The position numbers were made by a program, and so were the translations under genes. Shown here piece after piece: positions 1-7,900 of a DNA stretch of 50,358 nucleotides. A model generated the notes under the pieces. The model searched no databases and was not told the origin of the DNA. It saw nothing but the letters and a program-made list of their open reading frames with translations. Source of the stretch: Erwinia sorbitola (lineage in GTDB: Bacteria > Pseudomonadota > Gammaproteobacteria > Enterobacterales > Enterobacteriaceae). The stretch covers positions 1 to 50,358 of the forward strand of contig NZ_CP046510.1 in NCBI RefSeq assembly GCF_009738185.1, in the 5' to 3' direction. Within the stretch, counting starts at the first letter, position 1. Every line of letters begins with the position of its first letter.

Positions 1-6
1 TAGTGC

Positions 7-78
7 GCATCTCAGCATCTCAGCATCTCAGCATCTCAGCATCTCAGCATCTCAGCATCTCAGCATCTCAGCATCTCA
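7..78. repeat. Octamer tandem array B, 9 x GCATCTCA
   Basis: Nine perfect, unspaced copies of an 8-bp unit. Read in the register CATCTCAG it differs by one base from the unit AATCTCAG found in the parA leader, in the recombinase leader and just before the array at the far end of the window. It is one of four perfect octamer arrays placed head to tail upstream of parA if the molecule is circular. A role as part of a centromere (parS-like) region is inferred from position and repetition. Confidence 0.9.
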
Positions 79-114
79 GAACTACTGAATACAAACCCGA
101 AATCCAGGTCAACC

Positions 115-194
115 GCAGGATTGCAGGATTGCAGGATTGCAGGATTGCAGGATTGCAGGATTGCAGGATTGCAGGATTGCAGGATTGCAGGATT
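115..194. repeat. Octamer tandem array C, 10 x GCAGGATT
   Basis: Ten perfect, unspaced copies. In the register GATTGCAG it belongs to the same RATYNNNN octamer family as the neighbouring arrays. It lies 36 bp after array B and 56 bp before array D. It reads as protein in some frames only because of the repetition; no gene is supported here. Confidence 0.9.
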
Positions 195-250
195 ATTGTG
201 TTCATCGGTGGCAGAAAGTGAAGCGGAGAGTTTAATTTTTATAATTCTGG

Positions 251-314
251 GATTACATGATTACATGATTACATGATTACATGATTACATGATTACATGA
301 TTACATGATTACAT
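251..314. repeat. Octamer tandem array D, 8 x GATTACAT
   Basis: Eight perfect copies preceded in register by AATTCTGG and followed by a partial unit. This is the array closest to parA; 59 bp separate it from the degenerate octamer array that forms the parA leader. Confidence 0.9.
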
Positions 315-373
315 GATTATCAAATCTCCCGATGTTGTTTGCAACCAGTGATTACGTTATCTTTGCATCACAG

Positions 374-437
374 GATTACATAATCCTGTGATTTTAAAAT
401 CCTGTAATCTCAGGATTACACAATCCCAGGATACCAG
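374..437 (+). promoter_or_regulatory. Degenerate octamer array in the parA leader
   Basis: Eight consecutive octamers in perfect 8-bp register, alternating GATNNNNN and AATCNNNN types, for example GATTACAT at 374, AATCCTGT at 382 and 398, and AATCTCAG at 406. It contains an 8-bp-arm inverted repeat at 371-388 (CAGGATTA, 2-bp spacer, TAATCCTG). It ends about 10 bp before the ribosome binding site of parA (GCAGGAG near 448). By analogy with RHH repressors such as omega of pSM19035, which binds unspaced heptads at its promoters and centromere, this is probably the autoregulatory operator of the parA operon. Confidence 0.7.
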
Positions 438-460
438 CCTTTAACCTGCAGGAGTTCGTC

Positions 461-1087
461 ATGGCGACAAAAATTATCTCTTTCCTGAACGGGAAGGGCG
501 GGGTAGGGAAGACCACTACATCCATCAATATCGCGACATGCCTGGCGCGCAAAGGGCACCGGGTTGTGATGGTGGACACCGATCCTCAGGGCAGCATCAG
601 CAACTGGTATGACGAAACTAAATGCAAATTTGACCTTGCTGAAGCGGCCTCCGAAAAAGAGGTATACACCGTACGCAAGCAGCTGAAGGATTATGATTAC
701 GTTGTCATCGATGGTGCCGCTGCCATCACCGCTATTTCTTCTGCTGCCGTTATGGTGAGCGACCTGGTACTGATTCCGGTCACCCCCTCACCACTCGACT
801 TTGCCGCCTGTGGTGCCATCCTGGCGGTGGTTGAAGCGCGTGAAAATCTGCAACCCGTCATAGCACGCTTCCTGATCACCAAAAAAGTTGCTTCCACACG
901 TATGCTGGAGGTTCTCAAAGAGTCAATTGAGGATACGGGTGTACCTGCGCTTAAAACTGCAACAACGCAGCGTCAGGTGTATATACGCACCATGCTCGAC
1001 GGCGGAACGGTATTCGATACTACCGACGGAAATGCAAAAGGTGAGATCGAAGTGATGACTAATGAAATTCTGGAGCTTTTAGCGTGA
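461..1087 (+). CDS. parA: ParA-type partition ATPase
   Basis: A 208-residue Walker-type ATPase that drives plasmid segregation on the nucleoid. The deviant Walker A motif KGGVGKTT lies at about residues 11-18, followed by the DTDPQGS motif near residue 40 and a Walker B-like YVVIDGAA near residue 79. The length and the lack of an N-terminal DNA-binding domain place it in the short type Ib class, whose partners are small ribbon-helix-helix proteins rather than long ParB proteins. Its stop overlaps the GTG start of such a small gene by 4 nt. The ATG at 461 has a good ribosome binding site 7-13 bp upstream and follows an octamer operator array. Confidence 0.95.
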   Translation: MATKIISFLNGKGGVGKTTTSINIATCLARKGHRVVMVDTDPQGSISNWYDETKCKFDLAEAASEKEVYTVRKQLKDYDYVVIDGAAAITAISSAAVMVSDLVLIPVTPSPLDFAACGAILAVVEARENLQPVIARFLITKKVASTRMLEVLKESIEDTGVPALKTATTQRQVYIRTMLDGGTVFDTTDGNAKGEIEVMTNEILELLA

Positions 1088-1296
1088 AAATGAAACTTGG
1101 CCAGCATCGTCAGCTAGCTCCGGCCCTTGATGCTGTGAACAAACCAGCAGGCGGAACTGTAAAGAAATTGCAGACCAATATCGATGAAGAGTTACACCGG
1201 CGTTTCAAAACCGCTTGTTTCCTGCAGGGCCGTGAAATGAAGGATGTACTCACCGAACTTATTGAGGGCTGGTTACCCGAAAATGAGCCCAGGTAG
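1084..1296 (+). CDS. Small RHH partition/centromere-binding protein (ParG/Omega-like)
   Basis: A 70-residue protein overlapping the parA stop codon, so probably translationally coupled. The start is GTG at 1084, with ATG at 1090 as alternative. The N-terminal 25 residues are polar and probably flexible. The rest (KKLQTNIDEELHRRFKTACF, then a second helix with MKDVLTELIEGWL) has the beta-strand, helix, helix pattern of a ribbon-helix-helix DNA-binding protein. Position and size match type Ib partition partners such as ParG and Omega, which also repress their own operon. I infer that it recognises the 8-bp repeats upstream of parA and in front of the recombinase gene. No sequence-level match to a named family member is claimed. 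Confidence 0.8.
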   Translation: MKMKLGQHRQLAPALDAVNKPAGGTVKKLQTNIDEELHRRFKTACFLQGREMKDVLTELIEGWLPENEPR

Positions 1297-1567
1297 AGCA
1301 ATATGATTGCTGATGTATCATGCATAAAAATCTTTCCTCCAGCGATTTGATGAAAATATTGTGGATCGCCTGAGAGGATCGTGCTTTAAAAAAGATCCAA
1401 TAGTGTTTGTTTTTCTTTTTATAGTTTAGATCTTTAACTTTAAGGGGTGAATTTCATCATTTAAATCATAAGGTTATAGCGACATATGTGGAGTGATTTC
1501 CTGCTTCAGGTGGAGTAATTTCCTGTTATATGTGGAGTGATTTCCTGTTATATGTAGAGTTTTTTCC

Positions 1568-1576
1568 TGTGGATAA
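1568..1576 (-). promoter_or_regulatory. DnaA box 1
   Basis: Perfect match to the DnaA consensus (TTATCCACA on the minus strand). It overlaps the last bases of the fourth iteron, so initiator and DnaA sites are fused. Confidence 0.75.
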
Positions 1577-1617
1577 CTTTTTGATTTGCAGAGAGAACCT
1601 TATGTGGAGAGATTTTC

Positions 1618-1626
1618 TGTGGATAA
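1618..1626 (-). promoter_or_regulatory. DnaA box 2
   Basis: Second perfect DnaA consensus on the minus strand, again formed at the downstream edge of an iteron (the one at 1604). Confidence 0.75.
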
Positions 1627-2465
1627 GCCCCCCTTCCGGTCTTAGCTGGTGATCACCCCTGACTTTCCTCTCCACGTATCATTCCTGATGTTATGTGGAA
1701 TGTTTTCCTGCCCCTGTCGCCCCGAAAGACGATCCGGTCATATTAGCGTAGTAACTTATGCCGATGAGTTACCTCATTCTGTGTTGCTTTATCTTGTAAT
1801 ACCAATAAGTTAATTAGTAGCGTTACACGATATGTGGAAGAATTTTCTGTCCCGAGGTTCATCTGGTAAACGTGGAATGATTTTCTGTTCGCCATTAAAT
1901 TTTCCCCCGGCTGAAAGGTGGAGAGATTATCTGTTGTGTGGAAGATGAGTGGCCATGTCACTCTTTTTTACGTGGATAGATTTTATGCTGCTTGCCGCAA
2001 ACTTGTTTGCAGGAATATGAAACGTGGAGAGATTTCATGTGATATGTGGAGGAATTTTCTGTAGGGGCAGTAGAATATATGACTAACATGAGCGGCTGAG
2101 AACGCGTTAATGTGGAGGGATTTCATGATAGAGATTGAGTTAACTTACTGAAAAAAATATTTTTTCCAGGAAATTTCGATATCAGTTATTGTCGGGGAGA
2201 TGCTGCTAATGTGGAAGGATTTCCTGTCAGCGATTCAGTATGTTATGTGGAGTTTTTTTCTGTTGGCTGGAGGCAGATAAACGATCTTCCTGGCGGGACA
2301 AAGGATCTGTTCAGGAGCTAATGTGGAAGCATTTTATGTTCGGATTTTGACTAGTTCTTATTAACTTGTTGATATTTATATATTTATAAGTGTTACTTTT
2401 CACTTTACCTCAGCAATTTTTGTGTGGAATACTTGGACTAACATTCCACAAAGGGATCCTGCTAC

Positions 2466-3446
2466 ATGGAGCTGAACAAACTGACCGTTGTGCAAGGTAA
2501 TGATCTCCTTGAGGGGGCTTACAGCGTGACGCTTGATGAGATGCGTTTGCTGAACCTTGCACTGGCACAGATTGACAGCAGGAAACCGCAGCCTGACGCG
2601 CTGTATCGTCTTTTCCCACATGATTATCAACGCATTTATGGTCTGAACCCTACCAGCAGCCACCGCCAGCTGCGTGAAGCAGCTGAGAGCCTGATGAAAA
2701 AGCCGGTCACCATCTACCTGCCCGATCGTAAAACAGGCAAGATGCGGACCGTTCAGCTGTCATGGTTCTCCCGGCTTGAGTATGTGAGCAGTGACGAGCA
2801 AAGCGCCGTCGTTCTTCGCTTCGGCCAGGATGTGGCTCCGTATCTTTACGAGCTGAAGGAGTCTTTTACCAAGCTTAATTTTGCCAACATTGCCAAACTG
2901 GATACTTCATTTTCGGTGCGGCTCTATGGCTGGTTAATCAAGGCAAAAAACCTCTACGGGCGTAAAACCAGTAAGGCAATCGAAGTGACTCTGGCACTGG
3001 ACTGGATGCGCGAAAAAGCCGGATTGCGGGGGAAATACGAGGATTATCGTGACTTCCGGCAGAAATTACTTGAGCCAACGCTGGCGCGCATCAACGCCAA
3101 TACGGATATTTCTGTGATCTGGGAGCCGGTCAAAAAAGGGCGCACCGTGGTATCGATTAAATTTTCCTATGTCGATGAATCCACACCTGAAGCGAGTAAA
3201 CCGCTACGGCCTAAATTTCCTCGCCGTCCCCGTGCAGTCGCAGGATCTGAGCTGGAAGGCGACTGGGCCCGGCGTTGTATCACCATCATGGAACAGTACC
3301 GTAACCGCCTTTCTGCGTACGATAAGGGCGAGAAGGTTCCTCTGACGGATGTCCGGAAACTGGCCGGATGGTATAAAATTACCGGCGATAAAATCAGCCA
3401 TAAACGTGTGATGGGTGAAGTTGCTGAACGTGCGAAAAAACCATAA
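2466..3446 (+). CDS. repA: Rep_3-family plasmid replication initiator
   Basis: A 326-residue initiator related to RepFIB-type RepA. The N-terminus (MELNKLTVVQGNDLLEGAYS, then TLDEMRLLNLALAQID) is the usual start of the first winged-helix domain. A second winged-helix region spans about residues 110-235 (YELKESFTKLNFANIAKLDT, SFSVRLYGWLIKAK, KYEDYRDFRQKLLEPTLARI). A basic, proline-rich linker near residues 225-240 leads to a C-terminal tail. It should bind the 16 iterons upstream to open the origin and repress itself. The ATG at 2466 is preceded by AAGGGATCC at about 2451, a usable ribosome binding site. The last iteron ends about 125 bp before the start. Confidence 0.93.
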   Translation: MELNKLTVVQGNDLLEGAYSVTLDEMRLLNLALAQIDSRKPQPDALYRLFPHDYQRIYGLNPTSSHRQLREAAESLMKKPVTIYLPDRKTGKMRTVQLSWFSRLEYVSSDEQSAVVLRFGQDVAPYLYELKESFTKLNFANIAKLDTSFSVRLYGWLIKAKNLYGRKTSKAIEVTLALDWMREKAGLRGKYEDYRDFRQKLLEPTLARINANTDISVIWEPVKKGRTVVSIKFSYVDESTPEASKPLRPKFPRRPRAVAGSELEGDWARRCITIMEQYRNRLSAYDKGEKVPLTDVRKLAGWYKITGDKISHKRVMGEVAERAKKP

Positions 3447-3527
3447 TAAAATCATTGACCCTCGTCTTTTTTATCAAAGGTTCTTCACCCGTTAAACAAA
3501 GTTACTCACCGTATTATCCCCCGTTTC

Positions 3528-3536
3528 TGTGGATAA
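3528..3536 (-). promoter_or_regulatory. DnaA box 3, downstream of repA
   Basis: Third perfect DnaA consensus on the minus strand, 82 bp after the repA stop and about 60 bp before an inverted iteron. Together they mark a second initiator-binding zone on the far side of repA. Confidence 0.65.
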
Positions 3537-3597
3537 AATATCGTAGCCAGTGCTCCACATATGTGCAATTAACCCGGTCGTGCAGGCTGCGTGCATA

Positions 3598-3614
3598 CAG
3601 GAAATTCCTCCACA
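3598..3614 (-). repeat. Inverted iteron downstream of repA
   Basis: On the minus strand this reads ATGTGGAGGAATTTCCTG, a good match to the origin iterons but in opposite orientation. A partial inverted copy (TATGTGGAGC on the minus strand) lies near 3550-3560. RepFIB-like origins are known to carry extra iterons beyond the rep gene that take part in copy-number control. Confidence 0.7.
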
Positions 3615-3680
3615 TCAGCTCTTTTATCCCGTGCACGGCAGGATCTGATGTGGGGGTATAACGTTTGGGTGTGCGCTGAA

Positions 3681-4775
3681 CTAAGCTACGCGGCCCAGTT
3701 TTTCAACCGTGATTAACGCAGTGCGCAAGCTTTCGGCAGTAACCGGAATGGGGAGGGCATGGATTGATTCTCCGGGACGTAATGTATGAGCAATAATCTG
3801 GTCAACTTCCGCGTGGTTATGGATATCAACGTCCAGATCCGCCAGCGTGGTCGGCAGATTAAATTGATGATAGGCAGAGATAAGCTGGCGTGCAGTGTCA
3901 GTCTGAGACAGCAGTACACACTGTACTAAAATGCCGTAGGCCACTTTAGTGCCGTGCAGGTAGCGCGAGGTTTGCGGCAGAACAGTCAGTCCATTGTGAA
4001 CCGCATGAGCGGCGGCAATACGCGTATAACGCTCTCCCAGACCACCGACCATACCGCCACCGGCAATAACAGCATCAATGATATCCCGGAAATTCTGACT
4101 TAAAATTCCCCCGCGCTGATCCTCAAGCGCAGCAGCACTCTGGGTCAGCAATACATCCCGCAGCGTGGCCGCTGTGTCGATCCCCAGCCGTACCGTCAAT
4201 GGCAGGGATGACGGTTCGGGAGCCAGTACTACTGCCTCATACCATTTTGCCAGTGTGTCACCGATCCCGGCCAGCAGATATTCCACCGGTGCACGTAGCA
4301 GGATCTCAGGCTCTACCAGCACCAGATGATTGGCATCTTTGAATATTTCATAATGTGATGCCTGTCCGGCAGCGTTATACCAGACGGAAAGCGGCGTCCA
4401 GGCAGCACAGGTTGCTGCTATAGTGGGGATCGCTACACAGGGCACTCTCAGGCGCCGGGCCAGTGCCTTGGCTGTGTCCAGCAGGGCACCACCACCAATG
4501 CCGATGACTACCTGACGATTCTGTCCTGATGCCTGTACAAGGGCCGAAAGATCCGGTCCGGTGCAGTGCCCATTAAAGGAAATATGCCGTGCGCCAGGAA
4601 GAGAAAAACTGTCGGGTAACCAGGGACGTGCGGCGTTGATGGCGCGCTCGCCGTAGATCCAGATTGCACGGGAAAGCTCATCCTGGTGATAAAAATCATC
4701 CAGACGCTGCAGCGCGCCAGGGTGAGAATAATAATTGGCCGGGCCGGTCACGACCTGAATATCAGTGTTACTCAT
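3681..4775 (-). CDS. hcxA: Hydroxycarboxylate dehydrogenase A (iron-type alcohol dehydrogenase fold)
   Basis: A 364-residue protein that matches E. coli HcxA (YbdH, 362 residues) along its whole length as I remember it. That enzyme reduces 2-oxo acids such as 2-oxoglutarate and 2-oxobutyrate with NADPH. The nucleotide-binding GGGALLD lies at 94-100. Metal ligands expected in the glycerol-dehydrogenase family are visible as D173 (GIGDTLAKW), H257 or H260 (HAVHNGL) and H274 (LHGTK). The start ATG at 4775 is preceded by a purine-rich AGGGGCT. It diverges from the binding-protein gene at 4970. HcxA is normally chromosomal, so this is a plasmid copy or relocation. Confidence 0.88.
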   Translation of the reverse strand: MSNTDIQVVTGPANYYSHPGALQRLDDFYHQDELSRAIWIYGERAINAARPWLPDSFSLPGARHISFNGHCTGPDLSALVQASGQNRQVVIGIGGGALLDTAKALARRLRVPCVAIPTIAATCAAWTPLSVWYNAAGQASHYEIFKDANHLVLVEPEILLRAPVEYLLAGIGDTLAKWYEAVVLAPEPSSLPLTVRLGIDTAATLRDVLLTQSAAALEDQRGGILSQNFRDIIDAVIAGGGMVGGLGERYTRIAAAHAVHNGLTVLPQTSRYLHGTKVAYGILVQCVLLSQTDTARQLISAYHQFNLPTTLADLDVDIHNHAEVDQIIAHTLRPGESIHALPIPVTAESLRTALITVEKLGRVA

Positions 4776-4969
4776 AATAGCCCCTCAGTTTTTTTTCTAT
4801 CCTGAAGTTACGGCCTGCATCAGGCTAATACTTTTTAAGTACTTCCATATTCTTTTTACTTCTTTGTCAGTACGTTGCCTGTTGTGAAAAAGTCAGAGTC
4901 ATGGCCGCCAGTCACATGCGGTAATAAAACGATATGTCACTTTTCTTTTTTCGCTACAGGGATTTTTAT

Positions 4970-6034
4970 ATGAAGCCATTGATTACTTTACTGGCCCTCT
5001 GGGTTGCCAGTGTTTTACCTGTTCATGCCGCCACTTTGGCCCCGGTGCCGGAGAAAATCGCCAGTCATGATGGCCCGGTGCGTATTGCAGTGATCCGCAA
5101 TCTGGGCTCCGACGATAACACCACTCAGTTTATTCAGGGGGCTACCCAGCAGGGGAAAGCACTCGGTTTTAAAGTCAGCACCTTTTTAACCAACGGTGAT
5201 GATGCGCGTTTTCAGGACTTTGTGAATCAGGCTATCAGCCAGAAATATGACGGTATTATTCTGTCCCAGGGGCGTGCACCTTACTCTGGTACCCTCATTA
5301 AACGTATTGCTGACAGCGGTATTGCGGTGTCGGTGTTTGATACAGCGGTTGATGAAGAGGTGCCAGGCGTGACCGTGACACAACAGGATGACGCTTCACT
5401 GACCGATCTCTCTTTCGGTCAGCTGATCAAGGATCACAACGGCAAAGCCAACATAATTAAACTGTGGGTGGCCGGTTATCCTCCAATGGAACGTCGCCAG
5501 GCAGCTTACAAGGAGTTATTGCAGGCGAATCCGGGGATTCACGAGCTGGAGTCAGTTGGCGCAGTCTCTTCCGATGTGCAGGGCGATACGGCCAACAAAG
5601 TTGGTGCACTCCTGGCCAAATATCCTAAAGGCAAAGTAGATGCGATCTGGGGAACCTGGGATGCCTTCAGCCAGGGGGCACTTAAAGCGCTCAGGGAAAA
5701 CGGACGTACTGAAATCAAGCTCTACAGTATTGATGTTTCCAATCAGGATTTGCAGCTCATGCGTGAAGCCGGCAGCCCGTGGAAAGTGACCGCAGCGGTG
5801 GATCCTAAGCTGATCGGGGCTACCAACGTCAGACTGATTGCTTTGAAGCTGGCGGGAGAAGCCACACCTGCCACCTATGACTTTAAAGCTACGGTAATCC
5901 CACAGGCTCTGCTGGTAAGCCAGCCGGGTACGGTAAATGTTGCCAGCCTTGGCAAGGTTATCCCGGGATGGGGACAAACGGAAGATTTTATCGCGCCGTG
6001 GTTTGCCACGCTGGAAGCGAAGTATAAAAAATAA
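4970..6034 (+). CDS. Periplasmic sugar-type ABC substrate-binding protein
   Basis: A 354-residue secreted protein with signal peptide MKPLITLLALWVASVLPVHA (cleavage after HAA or HA). The mature part has the type I periplasmic binding protein pattern of the ribose/autoinducer-2 group (Peripla_BP_4): GPVRIAVIRNLGSDDNTTQF at the first strand, a second-lobe segment NIIKLWVAGYPPMERRQAAY and a hinge segment near IDAIWGTWDAFSQGAL. An upstream in-frame ATG at 4934 would bury the signal peptide, so 4970 with CTACAGGGA upstream is preferred. No permease or ATPase gene is adjacent; the next gene, 10 nt downstream, encodes a beta-propeller protein. The ligand is unknown. Confidence 0.85.
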   Translation: MKPLITLLALWVASVLPVHAATLAPVPEKIASHDGPVRIAVIRNLGSDDNTTQFIQGATQQGKALGFKVSTFLTNGDDARFQDFVNQAISQKYDGIILSQGRAPYSGTLIKRIADSGIAVSVFDTAVDEEVPGVTVTQQDDASLTDLSFGQLIKDHNGKANIIKLWVAGYPPMERRQAAYKELLQANPGIHELESVGAVSSDVQGDTANKVGALLAKYPKGKVDAIWGTWDAFSQGALKALRENGRTEIKLYSIDVSNQDLQLMREAGSPWKVTAAVDPKLIGATNVRLIALKLAGEATPATYDFKATVIPQALLVSQPGTVNVASLGKVIPGWGQTEDFIAPWFATLEAKYKK

Positions 6035-6044
6035 GGAGCGGCTG

Positions 6045-7289
6045 ATGAGTAACATGCTTCCTGTAGCGGAATACAGTCGCAATATGCGGTTGATTGGCCA
6101 CAGCGATCAGGGCGGACGGCCTGACGGCGTCCAGCTGATGGTTCACCGTGGTTATGCCTATATTGGTCACATGGTGTCACAAGGATTTTCGGTGGTTGAC
6201 GTGCGCGATGCGAAAAATCCCCGCACGGTGGCCTATGTTCCTGCACCACCAGGAACCTGGAATGTGCATCTTCAGGCTCATGATGACCTGCTGTTGGTAA
6301 TTAATGCGCGTGACCTGTTTGCTGACGCGCGGTTTGCCAACGAAAAAGTGTATTACACCCGCCCGGTCGGTGAAACGGTCAGCGATGTGCAGGATAAGGG
6401 CTGGAGTGCAGGGCTGCGTATTTTCGATATCTCCACACCCGACAAGCCGCGTGAAATCAGTTTTCTGTCCCTGAGTGGTATTGGTATTCATCGTATCTGG
6501 TATGTCGGCGGCCGCTGGGCGTATGTTTCGGCGCTGATTGACGGTTTCAGTGACTATATATTCCTGACAATTGATCTGGCCGATCCGCGCAAGCCTGAGG
6601 TCGCTGGACAATGGTGGTTGCCGGGTATGAATACTGCTGCTGGTGAGAAGGCCGGCTGGGAAGAGGGCAAGCGCTATGCCCTGCACCATGCCATTATTAG
6701 CGGTGATGTGGCATACGGCAGCTGGCGTGATGGCGGTCTGACTCTGCTGGACGTCAGCGATCGAACCGAACCTAAGCTGATCAGTCATCGTAACTGGAGC
6801 CCGCCGTTTGGGGGAGGTACGCATACTGCACTACCATTGCCTGACAGGGATTTACTGGTGGTACTGGATGAGGCGGTGCTGGACAATCAGGAGGATGGCG
6901 AAAAACATATCTGGCTGTTTGATATTCGTGAGCCTTCAAACCCGATCAGTATCTCCACCTTCCCACAGCCTGCCGAGCGGGATTATGTAGCAAAAGGAGC
7001 ACACTTTGGGCCTCATAATCTGCATGAGAATCGCCCCGGGAGCTTCGTCAGTTCGACGTTGATTTTTGCTACCTGGCAAAACGCTGGTGTCCGGGCCTTT
7101 GATATCAGTAATCCTTATCAGCCGGTGGAAACCGGTGCGCTTGTGCCTGCAGCACCGGCGCGCATGATGGATACCCGTCCCGGCCGTCCGCAGGTTATCC
7201 AATCCTGCGACGTGTTTGTGGATGCGCATGGAATTATTTACAGCACAGATTATAACGGCGGTCTTTCAGTCATTGAGTATCTCGGCTGA
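6045..7289 (+). CDS. LVIVD-repeat beta-propeller protein
   Basis: 414 residues without an obvious signal peptide. It contains repeated segments of the LVIVD type: GFSVVDVRDAKNPRTVAYV, LRIFDISTPDKPREISFL, LTLLDVSDRTEPKLISH, IWLFDIREPSNPISISTF and VRAFDISNPYQPVETGAL, i.e. about one blade per 60-80 residues, consistent with a six- or seven-bladed propeller. Several conserved histidines (HLQAHDD, HHAII, GGGTHTALPL, FGPHNLHE) could form a metal or substrate site at the propeller centre. ATG at 6045 has a strong AAGGAG; it starts 10 nt after the binding-protein stop, so they form an operon, and a strong terminator follows. The function is not known. Confidence 0.75.
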   Translation: MSNMLPVAEYSRNMRLIGHSDQGGRPDGVQLMVHRGYAYIGHMVSQGFSVVDVRDAKNPRTVAYVPAPPGTWNVHLQAHDDLLLVINARDLFADARFANEKVYYTRPVGETVSDVQDKGWSAGLRIFDISTPDKPREISFLSLSGIGIHRIWYVGGRWAYVSALIDGFSDYIFLTIDLADPRKPEVAGQWWLPGMNTAAGEKAGWEEGKRYALHHAIISGDVAYGSWRDGGLTLLDVSDRTEPKLISHRNWSPPFGGGTHTALPLPDRDLLVVLDEAVLDNQEDGEKHIWLFDIREPSNPISISTFPQPAERDYVAKGAHFGPHNLHENRPGSFVSSTLIFATWQNAGVRAFDISNPYQPVETGALVPAAPARMMDTRPGRPQVIQSCDVFVDAHGIIYSTDYNGGLSVIEYLG

Positions 7290-7311
7290 TCTTGCCCGTT
7301 TTTACGTAAAG

Positions 7312-7335
7312 GCGCCGAAAACGGCGCTTTTTTTT
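7312..7335 (+). terminator. Rho-independent terminator
   Basis: Stem GCGCCG, loop AAAA, CGGCGC, followed by eight T residues; ends the binding-protein/propeller operon. Confidence 0.9.
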
Positions 7336-7363
7336 GCCTCAAATAACGTTTATTGCATAGCGA

Positions 7364-7807
7364 TCAGTTTTTCTGCACACGGGTTTTATCGGGTGTTAAC
7401 TCTTCACCTTGCTGATTACAGACGCGCAGAGGTGCCAGCGGAGTACCGCTGCTGATTTCCACTAATTCTGAGCGCGCTTCCCCTGCGGTAAACAGGTGCT
7501 GTTCACCAAACTGACGCAGGGCAACGATCAGCGGGAAAAGGGAGTCTGCACGTCGGGTCAGCACATACTCCTGCCAGGCGGAGCCATCAGATGCGGGCTG
7601 AACCTGGAGTAAACGTGCCTCCACCAGTCTTTTCAGCCGGTCGGCCAGAATATTGCGCGCCATGCCCAGCCCGCGCTGAAACTCACTAAAACGGCGGCTG
7701 CCGTCGAAGGCATCGCGCAGGATCAATAACATCCAGCGATCGCCAATCAAATCAACACTGCGGGCAACCGGGCAGGGAGCCTGACTCAAAGAGTGACGTT
7801 CAGCCAT
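7364..7807 (-). CDS. HxlR-family transcriptional regulator
   Basis: 147 residues with the family signature near the N-terminus: CPVARSVDLIGDRWMLLILR at about 12-31, including the Cys that some members use for redox or aldehyde sensing, then the winged helix (RRFSEFQRGLGMARNILADR, LKRLVEARLL). It diverges from an MFS transporter; a long near-perfect palindrome lies between the two genes and is the likely operator. The C-terminal 60 residues are longer than in minimal HxlR proteins. It probably represses the adjacent pump gene. Confidence 0.88.
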   Translation of the reverse strand: MAERHSLSQAPCPVARSVDLIGDRWMLLILRDAFDGSRRFSEFQRGLGMARNILADRLKRLVEARLLQVQPASDGSAWQEYVLTRRADSLFPLIVALRQFGEQHLFTAGEARSELVEISSGTPLAPLRVCNQQGEELTPDKTRVQKN

Positions 7808-7826
7808 GATGATATCCTCCGCGATT

Positions 7827-7890
7827 AATTTGGTTGCATTTTAAAACCACTTTATGCAAGCTGCAAATGGTTTTAATTTGAAACCAAATT
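7827..7890. promoter_or_regulatory. Palindromic operator between hxlR-like gene and MFS gene
   Basis: Two 23-bp arms (7827-7849 and 7868-7890) are inverted copies of each other, with the outer AATTTGGTT/AACCAAATT and inner TTAAAACCA/TGGTTTTAA blocks perfectly paired and only five central bases differing. The arms are 18 bp apart, so a regulator dimer could bind each arm. It covers the likely promoters of both divergent genes. Confidence 0.75.
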
Positions 7891-7900
7891 TGGAGCTCAG

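Larger units (their letters stand above)
1488..2342 (+). repeat. Replication origin: 16 direct iterons
   Basis: Sixteen same-strand copies of a roughly 18-bp iteron, consensus GTGGARNRATTTYCTGT, begin at 1488, 1510, 1532, 1554, 1604, 1695, 1834, 1872, 1918, 1972, 2024, 2046, 2112, 2211, 2247 and 2323. The first four are spaced exactly 22 bp apart, as are those at 2024 and 2046, i.e. about two helical turns. Perfect DnaA boxes sit in the array and repA follows directly. This arrangement is typical of Rep_3 plasmids, where the initiator binds iterons to start replication and control copy number. AT-rich stretches at about 1375-1480 and 2140-2180 could be the melting region. I see no gene between 1300 and 2465. 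Confidence 0.9.

Noticed and set aside
3..221. 72-codon open frame over arrays B and C
   Set aside because: It is a translation of the tandem repeats with no ribosome binding site; repeats whose unit length is not a multiple of three often stay open by chance.
7..314. Possible CRISPR array
   Set aside because: The units are 8 bp and unspaced; there are no unique spacers and no cas genes.
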